Assembly: GCA_022616055.1 (NCBI GenBank)
Contig: JAKEFM010000223.1
Location: forward strand, 1-64,000
Length of the DNA stretch: 64,000 nt
From: Planctomycetota bacterium
GTDB lineage: Bacteria; Planctomycetota; UBA1135; JAKEFM01
Direction: 5' to 3'
Both the position numbers and the translations under genes were made by a program. The notes under the pieces were generated by a model. The model was not told where the DNA came from. It was given only the letters and a program-made list of their open reading frames with translations, and searched no databases. Positions 47,796-57,287 of the stretch are shown here, in pieces. Positions within the stretch are counted from its first letter, which is position 1, and each line of letters opens with the position of its first letter.

Positions 47796-48641
47796 TTGGA
47801 GAAGAACGCGACCGAACCGCGCCCCCTCCGGGTGATGCTCGTGGTCCTCGGGACCCTGATCGGGGTGACCCCGTTCCTCCTCCTCGCGGGCTGGGCGAAG
47901 GGGCAGGCGCCGCCGATCGCGGCCGCCTGCTCGATCCCCGCGGGCGTCCTCACGATCGTCGCGGTGGGCGCGATCGGCGAGTGGCTCGTCCACCGCTGCG
48001 CGATGCACGGCGGGCGGCGATTCCCGTTGTTCCGGCTGGCGACCGACCTGCACCACCGGGCCCATCACTGGGTGCACTTCACCCCCGATCGCTACGTGCA
48101 CGCGGGCCGGATCGAGTATCCCTCCCCCTTCGGGCGCGGGAGGGCGGGGCCCTGCCGGACCCCGTCCGGCCGGGCGCTCACCGTCGCGTCGCACGGGGCG
48201 TTCTACACCTTGTTCGCCGCGCCGATCGTGATCGCCGGCCGGACCGTCACGGCGAACGCCTGGTTCACGGCCTCCGCGGCGGCGGCCTCGGTCGCCCTGA
48301 TCGGGCTCTTCATCCGGGTCCACGACGCCGTCCACTACCCCGGCGCGAGCCGGATGGAGCGCTTCCGCTGGTTCTGGTTCCTCGACCGCCACCACTACAT
48401 CCATCACATCGACAACGGCGCGAACACCAACTTCCTCCTCCCGCTCGGGGACCTGCTCATGGGGACGCTGCGGCTCCGGCTGACCCCGGCCGAGCAGGGG
48501 AGGTGGCCGAGCTACGAGGAGGCGCGCCGCCGGCTCTTCGATCCCGCCTCCCGCGCGACGAGCGCCGGGGTCGGGGGGGTCCCCGCGCGGCCCCGGCGAG
48601 GGCGCGAGCGGGTTCAGAGCGGAGCGCGCACGGAGGCGTAG
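47796..48641 (+). CDS. Fatty-acid hydroxylase/sterol-desaturase superfamily membrane protein
   Basis: His clusters HRCAMH, HHRAHH, HHYIHH; four TM-like segments; TTG 47796 or ATG 47835 start. Confidence 0.75.
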   Translation: MEKNATEPRPLRVMLVVLGTLIGVTPFLLLAGWAKGQAPPIAAACSIPAGVLTIVAVGAIGEWLVHRCAMHGGRRFPLFRLATDLHHRAHHWVHFTPDRYVHAGRIEYPSPFGRGRAGPCRTPSGRALTVASHGAFYTLFAAPIVIAGRTVTANAWFTASAAAASVALIGLFIRVHDAVHYPGASRMERFRWFWFLDRHHYIHHIDNGANTNFLLPLGDLLMGTLRLRLTPAEQGRWPSYEEARRRLFDPASRATSAGVGGVPARPRRGRERVQSGARTEA

Positions 48642-49774
48642 ACCGCCGTCAGGTACCTCGACTCGGGGAAGTTCGGCGCGACGGGGTGGTCGGGGGCGGC
48701 CCCCCCGATCTCGTGGAACCGGATCTCGCACCCGCTCGAGGCGGCGGCCTTGCGCAGGGCGGCGAGGAAGGCCTCCTCCGAGACGAGCCCGGTGCAGCAG
48801 CAGGAGAGGAGGAGCCCGTTGTTCCGCAGCACCCGCATCGCGAGGGCGTTCAAGTCGCGCAGGAAGGCGAAGGCCCGGGGGAGGTCCCCCTTCGCGGTCG
48901 CCAGCTTCGGCGGGTCGAGGACGGCGAGGTCGAACTTGGGCCCCGAGGAGGCCTGCCGCAGGTAGTCGAAGAGGTCGGCGTGGACGAACTCGACGGCGGC
49001 GCCGTTCGCGGAGGCGTTCTCGCGCGCCACGGCGAGGGCCTTCTCGTCGAGGTCGACGCCGACGACGCGCCCCGCCCCGCCGCGGACGCGGGCGTGGAGG
49101 CCGAACCCTCCCGTGTAGCAGCAGCCGTCGAGGACCGTCTTCCCCCGGCAGTAGCGGGCGAAGCGCTCGCGGTGGTCGCGCTGGTCGAGGAAGAACCCGG
49201 TCTTGTGCCCCGCCCCGGCGTCGACGCGGAAGCGCACGCCCGCCTCCGTGATCGTCGTCCGGCGGGGGGCGGGAGGCGGCCCCGGGTCGAACCCCTCCAG
49301 CCGGGCGACGCGATCGTCGACCCGGACGATCGCCTCCGAGCCCGGGAACATCTCGCAGAGGAGGGAGGCGACCTGCGGCGCCAGGCGCCAGAAGCCGACC
49401 GAGGTCGGCTCGATCACGAGGAGGTCGGCGTACCGGTCGACGATCAGGCCCGACAGCCCGTCCCCCTCGGCGTGGACGACCCGGTAAGCGTCGGTCACGG
49501 CGTCGAGGTCGAGGGCGCTGCGACGCACGTAGACGGCGTCCCTGAGCGCGCGGCGGAGCCACAGCTCGTCGATCTCGCCCCGCGCCCCCCGGTCGAGGAA
49601 GCGGACCGCGACGGTCGAGCGGCCGTTGTAGAAGCCCGTCCCGACGAACCGCCCCGAGCGGTCGAGGACCTCGACGATCTCCCCGTCCTCGACGTCCCGC
49701 GGCCGCGCGACCATCTTCCGGAAGACCCAGGGGCGGCCGCCGAACTTGTCCGTCTTCAGGCGGACCTGCTTCAC
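48614..49774 (-). CDS. Class I SAM-dependent (RlmI-like) RNA methyltransferase with PUA domain
   Basis: PWVFRKMV PUA-like N-terminus; VLDGCCYTGGFGLHA, DLAVLDPPKLA. Confidence 0.85.
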   Translation of the reverse strand: MKQVRLKTDKFGGRPWVFRKMVARPRDVEDGEIVEVLDRSGRFVGTGFYNGRSTVAVRFLDRGARGEIDELWLRRALRDAVYVRRSALDLDAVTDAYRVVHAEGDGLSGLIVDRYADLLVIEPTSVGFWRLAPQVASLLCEMFPGSEAIVRVDDRVARLEGFDPGPPPAPRRTTITEAGVRFRVDAGAGHKTGFFLDQRDHRERFARYCRGKTVLDGCCYTGGFGLHARVRGGAGRVVGVDLDEKALAVARENASANGAAVEFVHADLFDYLRQASSGPKFDLAVLDPPKLATAKGDLPRAFAFLRDLNALAMRVLRNNGLLLSCCCTGLVSEEAFLAALRKAAASSGCEIRFHEIGGAAPDHPVAPNFPESRYLTAVYASVRAPL

Positions 49775-51447
49775 GGGAGAGTCTCCTCCTCGACGACCCC
49801 CGCGCCCTCGACGAGCCGGTAGCGCCGTCCCGGGAGGAGGGGCCCCGCGGCGTCGAGCCGTCCCGAGGGCCAGCGCACCTCGACGCGCCCGGACCCCGCC
49901 ACGCCGAAGACGAGGCGCGGGTCGCTCGAGGACTGGAAGGAGGCATTCCTCCGGACCTCGCGGGCCTGGCTCGTTCCCCCCGCCTCGAGCCGGACGAGGG
50001 CGCCGAGGGCGTCGCGGCTCGACCGGACGCCGCGCAGGTCGAGGACGATCCTCCCCGCCGTCCCGGCGTCGTTCCGCAGGAGGGCAGGGGCGGCATCGAT
50101 CGGGAGGACGACGACATCCGTGTCGCCGTCGCCGTCGACGTCGCCGAAGGCGGCGCCGCGGCCCCCGCGCACCGAATCGACCGCCTCCTCCGACTTCCCC
50201 CGCCGCTCGAGGAATCGCCGCCCGGACGGGCCGGGGACGTTCTCGAAGAGCTGGCAGCGCTGGCGGTAGGCCGTCCCCGTGTCCGGGTCGTCGGCCTGCG
50301 GGTAGACGTGGCCGTTCGCGACGAACAAGTCGAGGTCGGCGTCGAGGTCGACGTCGAGGAAGGAGAGGCCCCAGGAGAGGTAGGGGAGGGTCGGGGCCCC
50401 GAGCCCCGTCGAGTAGGTGGCGTTGTCGAAGAGGAGGCCCCCGGTGTTCCGGTAGAGCGTCGTCGTCTCGTCGCTGAAGTTCCCGACGACGAGGTCGGGG
50501 AGCCCGTCGCCGTCGAAGTCCCCCGCGTCGACCCCCATCCCCGCCTGGGCGAGCCCGGTCTCGGAGAGCGCGACGCCCGCCTCCACGCCGACCTCGACCA
50601 GGGTCCCGGCGTCGTTGCGGAAGAGGAGGTTCGGCATCGAGTCGTTGGCGACGTAGATCTCGTCGTCCCCGTCGAGGTCGAGGTCGGCGGCGACGGCGCC
50701 GAGCCCGTAGGAGGCGGCGGCCGCGCCGGCTCCGCAGCGCTTCGAGACGTCCTCGAAGCGGCCGTCCCCGAGGTTGCGGTAGACCCGGTCCGGCGTCGGG
50801 GCGAAGCCGTGGGGTCCGCAGAAGACCTCCCGTCCCTTCCAGCGGCACGGGACGCGGTCGATCGACCCCTTCGGGGGACGGTGGGCGTCGAAGTCGAGGT
50901 AGTTGGCAACGTAGAGGTCGAGGGACCCGTCGAGGTCGAGGTCGAACCAGACGGCGGAGGTGCTCCAGGCGGGGTCGTCGACTCCGGCCGCCGCCCCGAC
51001 CTCCCGGAACCGGCCCCCGTCGTTACGAAAGAGTGCGTCGTGTCCGTAGGCCGTAACGTGGACGTCGACGTCCCCGTCCCCGTCGAAGTCGGCCGCCGCG
51101 GCCCCGTTCCACCATCCGCGCCGCTCGAGGCCGCTCGCGCCCGTGGCGTCCTCGAACCGCCACCCCCCGAGGTTGCGGTAGAGGCGGTTCCCCTCCCCCT
51201 CTCCCCGGACCCACGACTCGATCGTGGTCCCCTGGGTGACGAACAGATCCAGGTCCCCGTCGCCGTCGAAGTCCGCGAGAGCCGGCCCGTTCCCGTTCGC
51301 CTCGAGGATGTAGGCCTTCGCCGGGGAGCCGCAGACGTTGCGGAGGTCGACCCCCGAGGCCGCGCCCACGTCCGAGAAGGTCGGTCTTCCCCGCTCCTGA
51401 ATCGGGAAGGCGGCCGCGAGGAGGAGGAGGGGAGAGGGTCGAGCCAC
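49771..51447 (-). CDS. CRTAC1-like FG-GAP/VCBS-repeat protein with ASPIC/UnbV C-terminus
   Basis: Repeated ADFDGDGDLDLFVT / DLDLDGDDEIYVAND motifs; signal peptide; VEVRWPSGR. Confidence 0.88.
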   Translation of the reverse strand: MARPSPLLLLAAAFPIQERGRPTFSDVGAASGVDLRNVCGSPAKAYILEANGNGPALADFDGDGDLDLFVTQGTTIESWVRGEGEGNRLYRNLGGWRFEDATGASGLERRGWWNGAAAADFDGDGDVDVHVTAYGHDALFRNDGGRFREVGAAAGVDDPAWSTSAVWFDLDLDGSLDLYVANYLDFDAHRPPKGSIDRVPCRWKGREVFCGPHGFAPTPDRVYRNLGDGRFEDVSKRCGAGAAAASYGLGAVAADLDLDGDDEIYVANDSMPNLLFRNDAGTLVEVGVEAGVALSETGLAQAGMGVDAGDFDGDGLPDLVVGNFSDETTTLYRNTGGLLFDNATYSTGLGAPTLPYLSWGLSFLDVDLDADLDLFVANGHVYPQADDPDTGTAYRQRCQLFENVPGPSGRRFLERRGKSEEAVDSVRGGRGAAFGDVDGDGDTDVVVLPIDAAPALLRNDAGTAGRIVLDLRGVRSSRDALGALVRLEAGGTSQAREVRRNASFQSSSDPRLVFGVAGSGRVEVRWPSGRLDAAGPLLPGRRYRLVEGAGVVEEETLP

Positions 51448-51791
51448 GCGGGGATTCTAGGAGGCGGGAGATCCCCCCCGTCCGGCTGGGCATCCGATTT
51501 GGATTGCGGTCCTCCGTTCCGGTCTCGGAGCTCGGCTGGAGCGCCCCGGGAGTTCGGGGGCCGGGCTCCGGGGCCGTTTGAACAGGCAGCCGCGCTTCGT
51601 GCGGGCGCGCACGCCCGTGCCTCCTCGGCGCACATGACCTGTGTCGGAGAGGGACAGACGAGGGGCTTCCCCACCTCAACCTGCCCGGCACTTGGTTTGG
51701 GGCGTCCCTCGTGGCGCTCTGACGGAATTCCCCGCGCGGCCGGCCCGGCCGTCCCGCGGAAGGGGTTCTCTGCCCCTGAAGAGGACGTCCC

Positions 51792-54700
51792 ATGTCCTTC
51801 TCCAGGGCGATTGGCCTCGCGTGCTTCGCGGCGGCGGTCTCGTGCGGCGGCGGGGGGGACGGCGGTTCCTCGGGGGGCCTCGTCCTCGAGGAGATCCGGT
51901 GGGGGAGGCTCGTCGAGGTCCGGGACGCCGCCGACGCGATCCTCCACCCGGAGTTCTTGGTCGCCGAGGGGATCTCGACCGACCTCCTCGACTACGAGAT
52001 GACGACCTTTCCGGTGACGGGGGGGACGGTCCTCCGGATCCTCCCCGCCCCCGGCACTCCGGCCTACGACGCGGCGCTCGCCGCGCTGGAGACGGGGCTG
52101 GGGTTCGTCGCGCCGAAGGGGCCCGACTCGCCTCCTCCGTACTCGATGGTCCCGCGGAACGCGGCGCTCCGCCTCCGGTTCAACCAGCCGGTCAACCCCG
52201 CGACCGTGACGGCGCAGAACCTGCGCGTCCTCTCGGGCGAGGTCTCGCTGGAGGTCCGGCTCGAGGTCGACCCCGAGGATCGCCGCGCGATCCTCCTCGA
52301 CCCCGTCATCTCCGCGGCCGAGAGCTCGGCGAGCGGGCTCGCGGTGAACGCCCTCGGATTCCCCGCCGCCGCGACCGCGGTCGTCCCGAACCTCGAGCTG
52401 CGGATCCCGACCCGACGCGACCCGTCCGCCGGCCAGAACACCCTCCTCCGCGCCGCCTCCGGCTCCTCCCTCGAGGACGACGACGCCGAGGACGGCGCCG
52501 ACCTGGTGCGCGTCTTCCGCTCCGGGGGGACGGCCACGGCGGACCCCAACCGCGGTTTCCTCACGGACTACGTCCCGCCGGCCCTCATCGGGGTGCAGCC
52601 GGTGTCGATCTGCGCCGTGGCGCCGGGGCCGGGCGGGAGGCAAGCGGTCTCCTTCGGGTACCTCGTCGGCTCCTGCGCGATGGCCCCGGAGCGCGGCGAC
52701 GTGATCCAGCAGGGGGACGCCCTCGCCCTCGTCGTGTCGGTCCTCGCGACGATCGCCTCCTGCGGGCCCCCCGCCTTTTCGGTCGCCGAGGTCCTCGTCC
52801 AGCCGCTGCGCGCGGGGGGCGCGGGCCCGCTCCTCCCCCTCGAGACGGGCGGCGCCTCGATCCACCTCCGGTTCGAGCCGGGGGAGGACGACCCCCCGGC
52901 GTGCTTCGTCCAGTTCGTGCCGGAGCCCCTCGCGCCGCCCGCCGGGGGGATCGACCCCGCCGCCGTCGCCCGCCTGCGCTTCTCCGAGCCGATGGACCCC
53001 GCGACGCTCGGGGCGTTCGACGGGCTGACGATGACGACGGTCGACCCGGACCTGGCGGGCACCCCCGCGCCGCGAGACTTCGTCATCGGGGAGGTCGCTC
53101 CCTCCGTCGACCTCCAGGAGTTCGCCTTCGTCCCCGCGCTCCCGATCCCGCACGTCGCGGGAGCCGGCGAGCCCCGCTACCTGAACCTCGCCTCGGGCGC
53201 CGCGGGACCGACCGACCTCGCGGGGAACCCGGTGGCGGGGTCGGGGATCTCCCTCCTCTTCACGATCGACCCGTCCGCGCCGACGGCGAACATGGGAGGC
53301 TTCGCGCTCCGGTTCGGCTCCGTCAACGAGACGAGCTTCGACCTCGGGCCCCCCGACCTCGGGGGAGACCCGCCCGTTCCGGAAGGAGGGCTGCCCGACA
53401 TCTCCGGGCAGGTCGTCCTCTCGCCTGGAGAGCTGCGGGGGCGCGGGGTGCTGCGATTCTCGCGGGCCGCCGACCCGGGCAACCTCTTCGTGGGGGCCGC
53501 TCCGGTCCAGCTCGCGGTCGGGCTGATCACCCCGCTCACTTCCTGGGGGAGCCGTCTCCTCACGCTCTGGCGACACGTCGACCTCGGGCTCGGAGGACAG
53601 GAGGTGGGGGAGATGAACCTCGACGTGGAGCGGCTCGCCTGGGCCCCCTTCCAGTCGGGCGTGGGCCCCCAGGGCCCGCCCGTCTTCCCGAACCTCCTGC
53701 CGCGAGTGCGGATCGACCTCGCCCACGCCTACTACTTCCCCGACGAGGCGATCAACCCCGTCACGCTCCTCCCGCAGTGGCCCGCCTCGGGGCTCGACCT
53801 GGCGAAGTTCCAGCCGACGATCCCTCCGACCGCGACGAATCCGGGGGGGGAGATCTCGAACGTCTTCGCCTACCACCGCTGGAACCCGGCGGCGAACGGC
53901 GGGCTCGGGGGGGTCGAGGTGAACCCGCCCCTCACGGTCTTCGACGGGCCCTACGCGATCAACCCGCTCGACCTCTTCGCCGTGCCGGAGTCCGGGTTCC
54001 TGATGCTCCCCTATCCCTCCTTCACGCAGACCTACACGTGGCGCGACACGGGCTACCCCTTCCGCCGGAAGGGAGCGCCGGGAGGGGACGGCGTCGAGCC
54101 CGAGCGCTGGCTCACCGTCCTCGGGGCGCCGCGACCCCGCCTCTACGCGGCGGGCCAGGTCCCCTCGGTCTGCCTCCCCCTCCTCCTCCAGATCCGGTCC
54201 TACCCGCAGGCCGACGCCGGCCCGTTCGCGACCGTCAACCAGCTCCAGGTCTCGCTGATGGTCAACTCCTCCACGAACCCCCAGCTCGCGCCTCCCTTCT
54301 TCCGGATCTTCTCCACGGGAGGGTTCAACGGCGCCGGCACCCTCGTCCTCAAGGACCCCGAGGCGAACGTCCCGGACGGCGGCTTCAACGCGGCCGGAGC
54401 GCCGACGGCCCCCGCGGGCCCCGAGCTCTACTGGGGACGGGCCGACTTCGTCACGCGCGTGACCCGGTGCTTCACCCACTGGTTCGACCTCGGCGCCGGG
54501 AGCCCGGGGGGCCCGACCTTCGTCCCTCCGCTGATCGAGCCGCGGGCGGAGGGCCAGCCGGCCGGCACGAGCGTGAAGGTCGAGTTCCGCGGGGCGAGCG
54601 GGGTCGCGGGGAGCTGCCTGGGCCCGTCGCCCGCCTGCCCGGAGCTGAACGACGCCTCCTCCGCGAACGTCTACGGCATCTACCTGCAGAGCCCGCTGGG

Positions 54701-54914
54701 CGAGCCTCCGAACCAGGCGCCGACGACGCGGATCACGGGCGTGGCGCCCCCCTTCGCCTCGGGCCCGCAGGCGGCCGTCCTCGACGAGTGGACCGACGAC
54801 CTCACGTGGCTCAACGGCCGGCGTTATCTCCAGATCCGGTTCACGTTCCTCTCGAACCGGACGACGGGGGAGGTGCCGAGGATCTCCTCCCTCGGGGTGG
54901 CCTACGCCCGCTAG
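51792..54914 (+). CDS. Large lipoprotein with Big_5/SbsA Ig-like domains
   Basis: Lipobox FAAAVSCGGGG; LRLRFNQPVNPATVTAQNLRV and ARLRFSEPMDPATL motifs. Confidence 0.75.
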   Translation: MSFSRAIGLACFAAAVSCGGGGDGGSSGGLVLEEIRWGRLVEVRDAADAILHPEFLVAEGISTDLLDYEMTTFPVTGGTVLRILPAPGTPAYDAALAALETGLGFVAPKGPDSPPPYSMVPRNAALRLRFNQPVNPATVTAQNLRVLSGEVSLEVRLEVDPEDRRAILLDPVISAAESSASGLAVNALGFPAAATAVVPNLELRIPTRRDPSAGQNTLLRAASGSSLEDDDAEDGADLVRVFRSGGTATADPNRGFLTDYVPPALIGVQPVSICAVAPGPGGRQAVSFGYLVGSCAMAPERGDVIQQGDALALVVSVLATIASCGPPAFSVAEVLVQPLRAGGAGPLLPLETGGASIHLRFEPGEDDPPACFVQFVPEPLAPPAGGIDPAAVARLRFSEPMDPATLGAFDGLTMTTVDPDLAGTPAPRDFVIGEVAPSVDLQEFAFVPALPIPHVAGAGEPRYLNLASGAAGPTDLAGNPVAGSGISLLFTIDPSAPTANMGGFALRFGSVNETSFDLGPPDLGGDPPVPEGGLPDISGQVVLSPGELRGRGVLRFSRAADPGNLFVGAAPVQLAVGLITPLTSWGSRLLTLWRHVDLGLGGQEVGEMNLDVERLAWAPFQSGVGPQGPPVFPNLLPRVRIDLAHAYYFPDEAINPVTLLPQWPASGLDLAKFQPTIPPTATNPGGEISNVFAYHRWNPAANGGLGGVEVNPPLTVFDGPYAINPLDLFAVPESGFLMLPYPSFTQTYTWRDTGYPFRRKGAPGGDGVEPERWLTVLGAPRPRLYAAGQVPSVCLPLLLQIRSYPQADAGPFATVNQLQVSLMVNSSTNPQLAPPFFRIFSTGGFNGAGTLVLKDPEANVPDGGFNAAGAPTAPAGPELYWGRADFVTRVTRCFTHWFDLGAGSPGGPTFVPPLIEPRAEGQPAGTSVKVEFRGASGVAGSCLGPSPACPELNDASSANVYGIYLQSPLGEPPNQAPTTRITGVAPPFASGPQAAVLDEWTDDLTWLNGRRYLQIRFTFLSNRTTGEVPRISSLGVAYAR

Positions 54915-54927
54915 GGACTCCGCGCGG

Positions 54928-54955
54928 TTGACAGGGGGAACTCCCCCGCTACCTT
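54928..54955 (+). promoter_or_regulatory. Putative sigma70-type promoter TTGACA-N16-TACCTT
   Basis: Immediately upstream of the ORF at 54978. Confidence 0.5.
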
Positions 54956-54977
54956 CTCCGCGCATTCAGGGGCGGCC

Positions 54978-55595
54978 ATGGCATCCAAGAAGATCCTCCT
55001 CGAGGTCCTCACGACCGATCGCAACCGCGTGGCGCCGGCGCCGCCGCGCCCGAAGAAGGATAAGGAGGAGAGACGGCGCGAGAAGCGCGCGTCCCGTCCC
55101 ATCTCGCTCCCGCACCCGACGACCCAGAGCCTCCTCCTCGTCCTCGCGGGGGTCGTGGTCATGGTGGTCGCGTACGGCGTCGGATTCTGGCGGGGCCGAA
55201 ACGCCGGCTCGACCCCTCCGGACCTCTCCACGGCCGCCCGGGTCCCGGACCTCCTCGACCGGGTCGGGGACGAGCCCGTCCCGCCGAAGCCGATCGCCCC
55301 GAACCCGCCGCCCGCCAAGTCGCCTTCCGGGTTGGGCTGGGTGGTCCAGCTCGTCTCCTACGAGAAGAGCCCGAAGAACGAGACGCTCGCGCTCCACGTG
55401 AAGGACGAGCTGACGAAGGCCGGCCTTCCCCACGCGGGAGCCTGGGAGGTGGGAGGCATGTTCGTCGTCACCGTCGGTTCCTTCGCCACGAAAGACGACC
55501 CCGCCCTCGCGGCGCTCCTGGCGAGGGTGAAGGAGATGCCCTTCGAGCGGGAGAAGGCCCCGTTCGCCGGGGCCCGGATCCGGGAACTTCAGTAG
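54978..55595 (+). CDS. SPOR-domain-like membrane protein
   Basis: TM LLLVLAGVVVMVVAYGVGFW; C-terminal WVVQLVSYEKSP...AGLPHAGAWEVGGMFVVTVGSF. Confidence 0.6.
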   Translation: MASKKILLEVLTTDRNRVAPAPPRPKKDKEERRREKRASRPISLPHPTTQSLLLVLAGVVVMVVAYGVGFWRGRNAGSTPPDLSTAARVPDLLDRVGDEPVPPKPIAPNPPPAKSPSGLGWVVQLVSYEKSPKNETLALHVKDELTKAGLPHAGAWEVGGMFVVTVGSFATKDDPALAALLARVKEMPFEREKAPFAGARIRELQ

Positions 55596-55638
55596 CCCCG
55601 TTCCCTCCGGTAGACTTCCGGGCCACCCGGAGTCCCCG

Positions 55639-55977
55639 ATGTCGATCCACGCGAGTCTCCGCACGCGGGGAAAGCTCACCCGCGAGCGGAACGTCTGGTC
55701 CCGCCTCGAACGCCTCCTCTTCCTCGAGAAGGAGGGGAAGTGGAAGGACGGGGACTCCATCTTCGGCCTGCCCAAGGTGCGCACGCGCCTCAAGGGGGCG
55801 GCGAAGAAGAAGGCGAAGAAGGCGGCGGCCGAGCCGGGCGCCGAGGGCGCGGCGGCGGCGACGACGGTCGCCTCCCCCGAGCCGGCGGCGAAGCCCTCCC
55901 AGGCGTCGGTGAAGGCGGCGGCGAAGGCAGCGGCCGCCGAGAAGAAGAAGGAGCGGGGCGGCAAGGGAGCGAAGTAG
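55639..55977 (+). CDS. PVC-type small basic protein (TIGR04137-like) with Ala/Lys-rich C-terminal extension
   Basis: MSIHASLRTRGKLTRERNVWSRLERLLFLEKEGKWKDGDSIFGLPKVRT followed by KKKAKKAAA...AAAKAAAAEKKKERGGKGAK. Confidence 0.8.
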   Translation: MSIHASLRTRGKLTRERNVWSRLERLLFLEKEGKWKDGDSIFGLPKVRTRLKGAAKKKAKKAAAEPGAEGAAAATTVASPEPAAKPSQASVKAAAKAAAAEKKKERGGKGAK

Positions 55978-56099
55978 CGCGGGTCGCTTTGTCCCCGCGA
56001 ACCCCCTCCGAGCGGACCCGGCCCGGGCGCAGGCCTCCCCCCCCTCCCGGAGGGGGCGTCGAACGCGCGCGTTCCTCCCCCGTCCGCCTCGCCTCCCGG

Positions 56100-57287
56100 A
56101 TGTCGGGGATCGAGGCGAGCGGGATCCGGAAGATGTTCGAGCTCGTCTCCTCGATGGAGGACCCGATCAACCTCTCGATCGGGCAGCCCGACTTCGACGC
56201 GCCGCCGGAAGTGAAGGAGGCGGCGATCCGGGCGATCCGCGACGGGCGCAACAAGTACACGGTCACCCAGGGGCTCCCCGAGCTGAACGAGCGGATCCTC
56301 GCGCGCCTGGCGGCGCGCGACGGCCGCCGCCCGGAGAGCTCGATCCTCACGGCGGGCGTCTCGGGGGGGCTCACGCTCGCCTTCCTCGTCCTCCTCGAGG
56401 CGGGGGACGAGGTCCTCCTCCCCGACCCGGGCTTCGTCCTCTACCGCCACCTCGCGCGCGTCGCGGGGGCGAGCCCGGTCTTCTACGACCTCTATCCCGA
56501 CTTCCGGATCGACGTCGCGAAGATCGAGGCCGCCCTCACGCCGCGGACGAAGGTCCTCCTCGTCAACACCCCGAACAACCCGACGGGGGCCGTCGTCTCG
56601 GAGGAGGAGTCCCGCGCCCTCGTCGACCTCGCCGAGCGGCGGGGCCTCTTCCTCGTCGCCGACGAGATCTACGAGGCGTTCGTCTACGACGCCCCCTTCC
56701 GGTCGGTCGGGGCCTTCAGCGACCGCGTGCTCCTCCTCGGGGGATTCTCGAAGACCTACGGCGTCCCCGGGTGGAGGCTCGGCTGGGCGGCGGGGCCGCA
56801 CGCCGTCGTCGACGCGATGCGGACGCTCCAGCAGTTCACCTTCGTCTGCGCCCCCTCGATCGCGCAGCACGCCGCCCTCGCCGCCCTCGACCTCGACGTC
56901 CGCCCCTGGATCGAGGCGTACCGCCGAAAGCGCGACCTCGTCGTCGAGGGCCTCCGGGGCGCCTACCGCCTCGTCGAGCCGGGGGGATCCTTCTACGCCT
57001 TCCCCGAGCTGCCCCCGGGCGTGGCCGAATCGGACTTCGTCGCGCGCGCGCTCGAGCGACGCCTCCTCCTCGTCCCCGGCTCGGCCTTCTCAGCGCGCGC
57101 CACGCACTTCCGCATCTCCTTCGCCGCTCCCGACGAGGAGCTGCGCCGCGGCCTCGGGGTGCTCCGCTCCCTCGCGGGGGAGCGCCCCCCGTCGCGGACC
57201 GGTGGGCGAGGGCTCGACTCCCGGCCCGGAGGAGGGAAGATGCGAGCCGAGGGGTCCGCCCCGGGGGCCCCGGGAGTCCTGCGATGA
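56100..57287 (+). CDS. Class I/II PLP-dependent aminotransferase
   Basis: SIGQPDFDAP, NTPNNPTGAVV, VADEIYEAFVYD, GGFSKTYGVPGWRLGW. Confidence 0.92.
   Translation: MSGIEASGIRKMFELVSSMEDPINLSIGQPDFDAPPEVKEAAIRAIRDGRNKYTVTQGLPELNERILARLAARDGRRPESSILTAGVSGGLTLAFLVLLEAGDEVLLPDPGFVLYRHLARVAGASPVFYDLYPDFRIDVAKIEAALTPRTKVLLVNTPNNPTGAVVSEEESRALVDLAERRGLFLVADEIYEAFVYDAPFRSVGAFSDRVLLLGGFSKTYGVPGWRLGWAAGPHAVVDAMRTLQQFTFVCAPSIAQHAALAALDLDVRPWIEAYRRKRDLVVEGLRGAYRLVEPGGSFYAFPELPPGVAESDFVARALERRLLLVPGSAFSARATHFRISFAAPDEELRRGLGVLRSLAGERPPSRTGGRGLDSRPGGGKMRAEGSAPGAPGVLR

Noticed and set aside
41066-47953. 2295-aa minus-strand ORF
   Set aside because: Only the 3' part (41066-43135) reads as a protein; the rest is a frame shadow of the kinase gene with Arg/Pro/Gly-rich translation.
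51687-51702. Possible sigma54 site CGGCACTTGGTTTGGGG
   Set aside because: The near-invariant -12 GC is GG here; too weak to call.
47586-54965. 2459-aa minus-strand ORF
   Set aside because: Low-complexity antisense/out-of-frame artefact of high GC; overlaps several well-supported genes.
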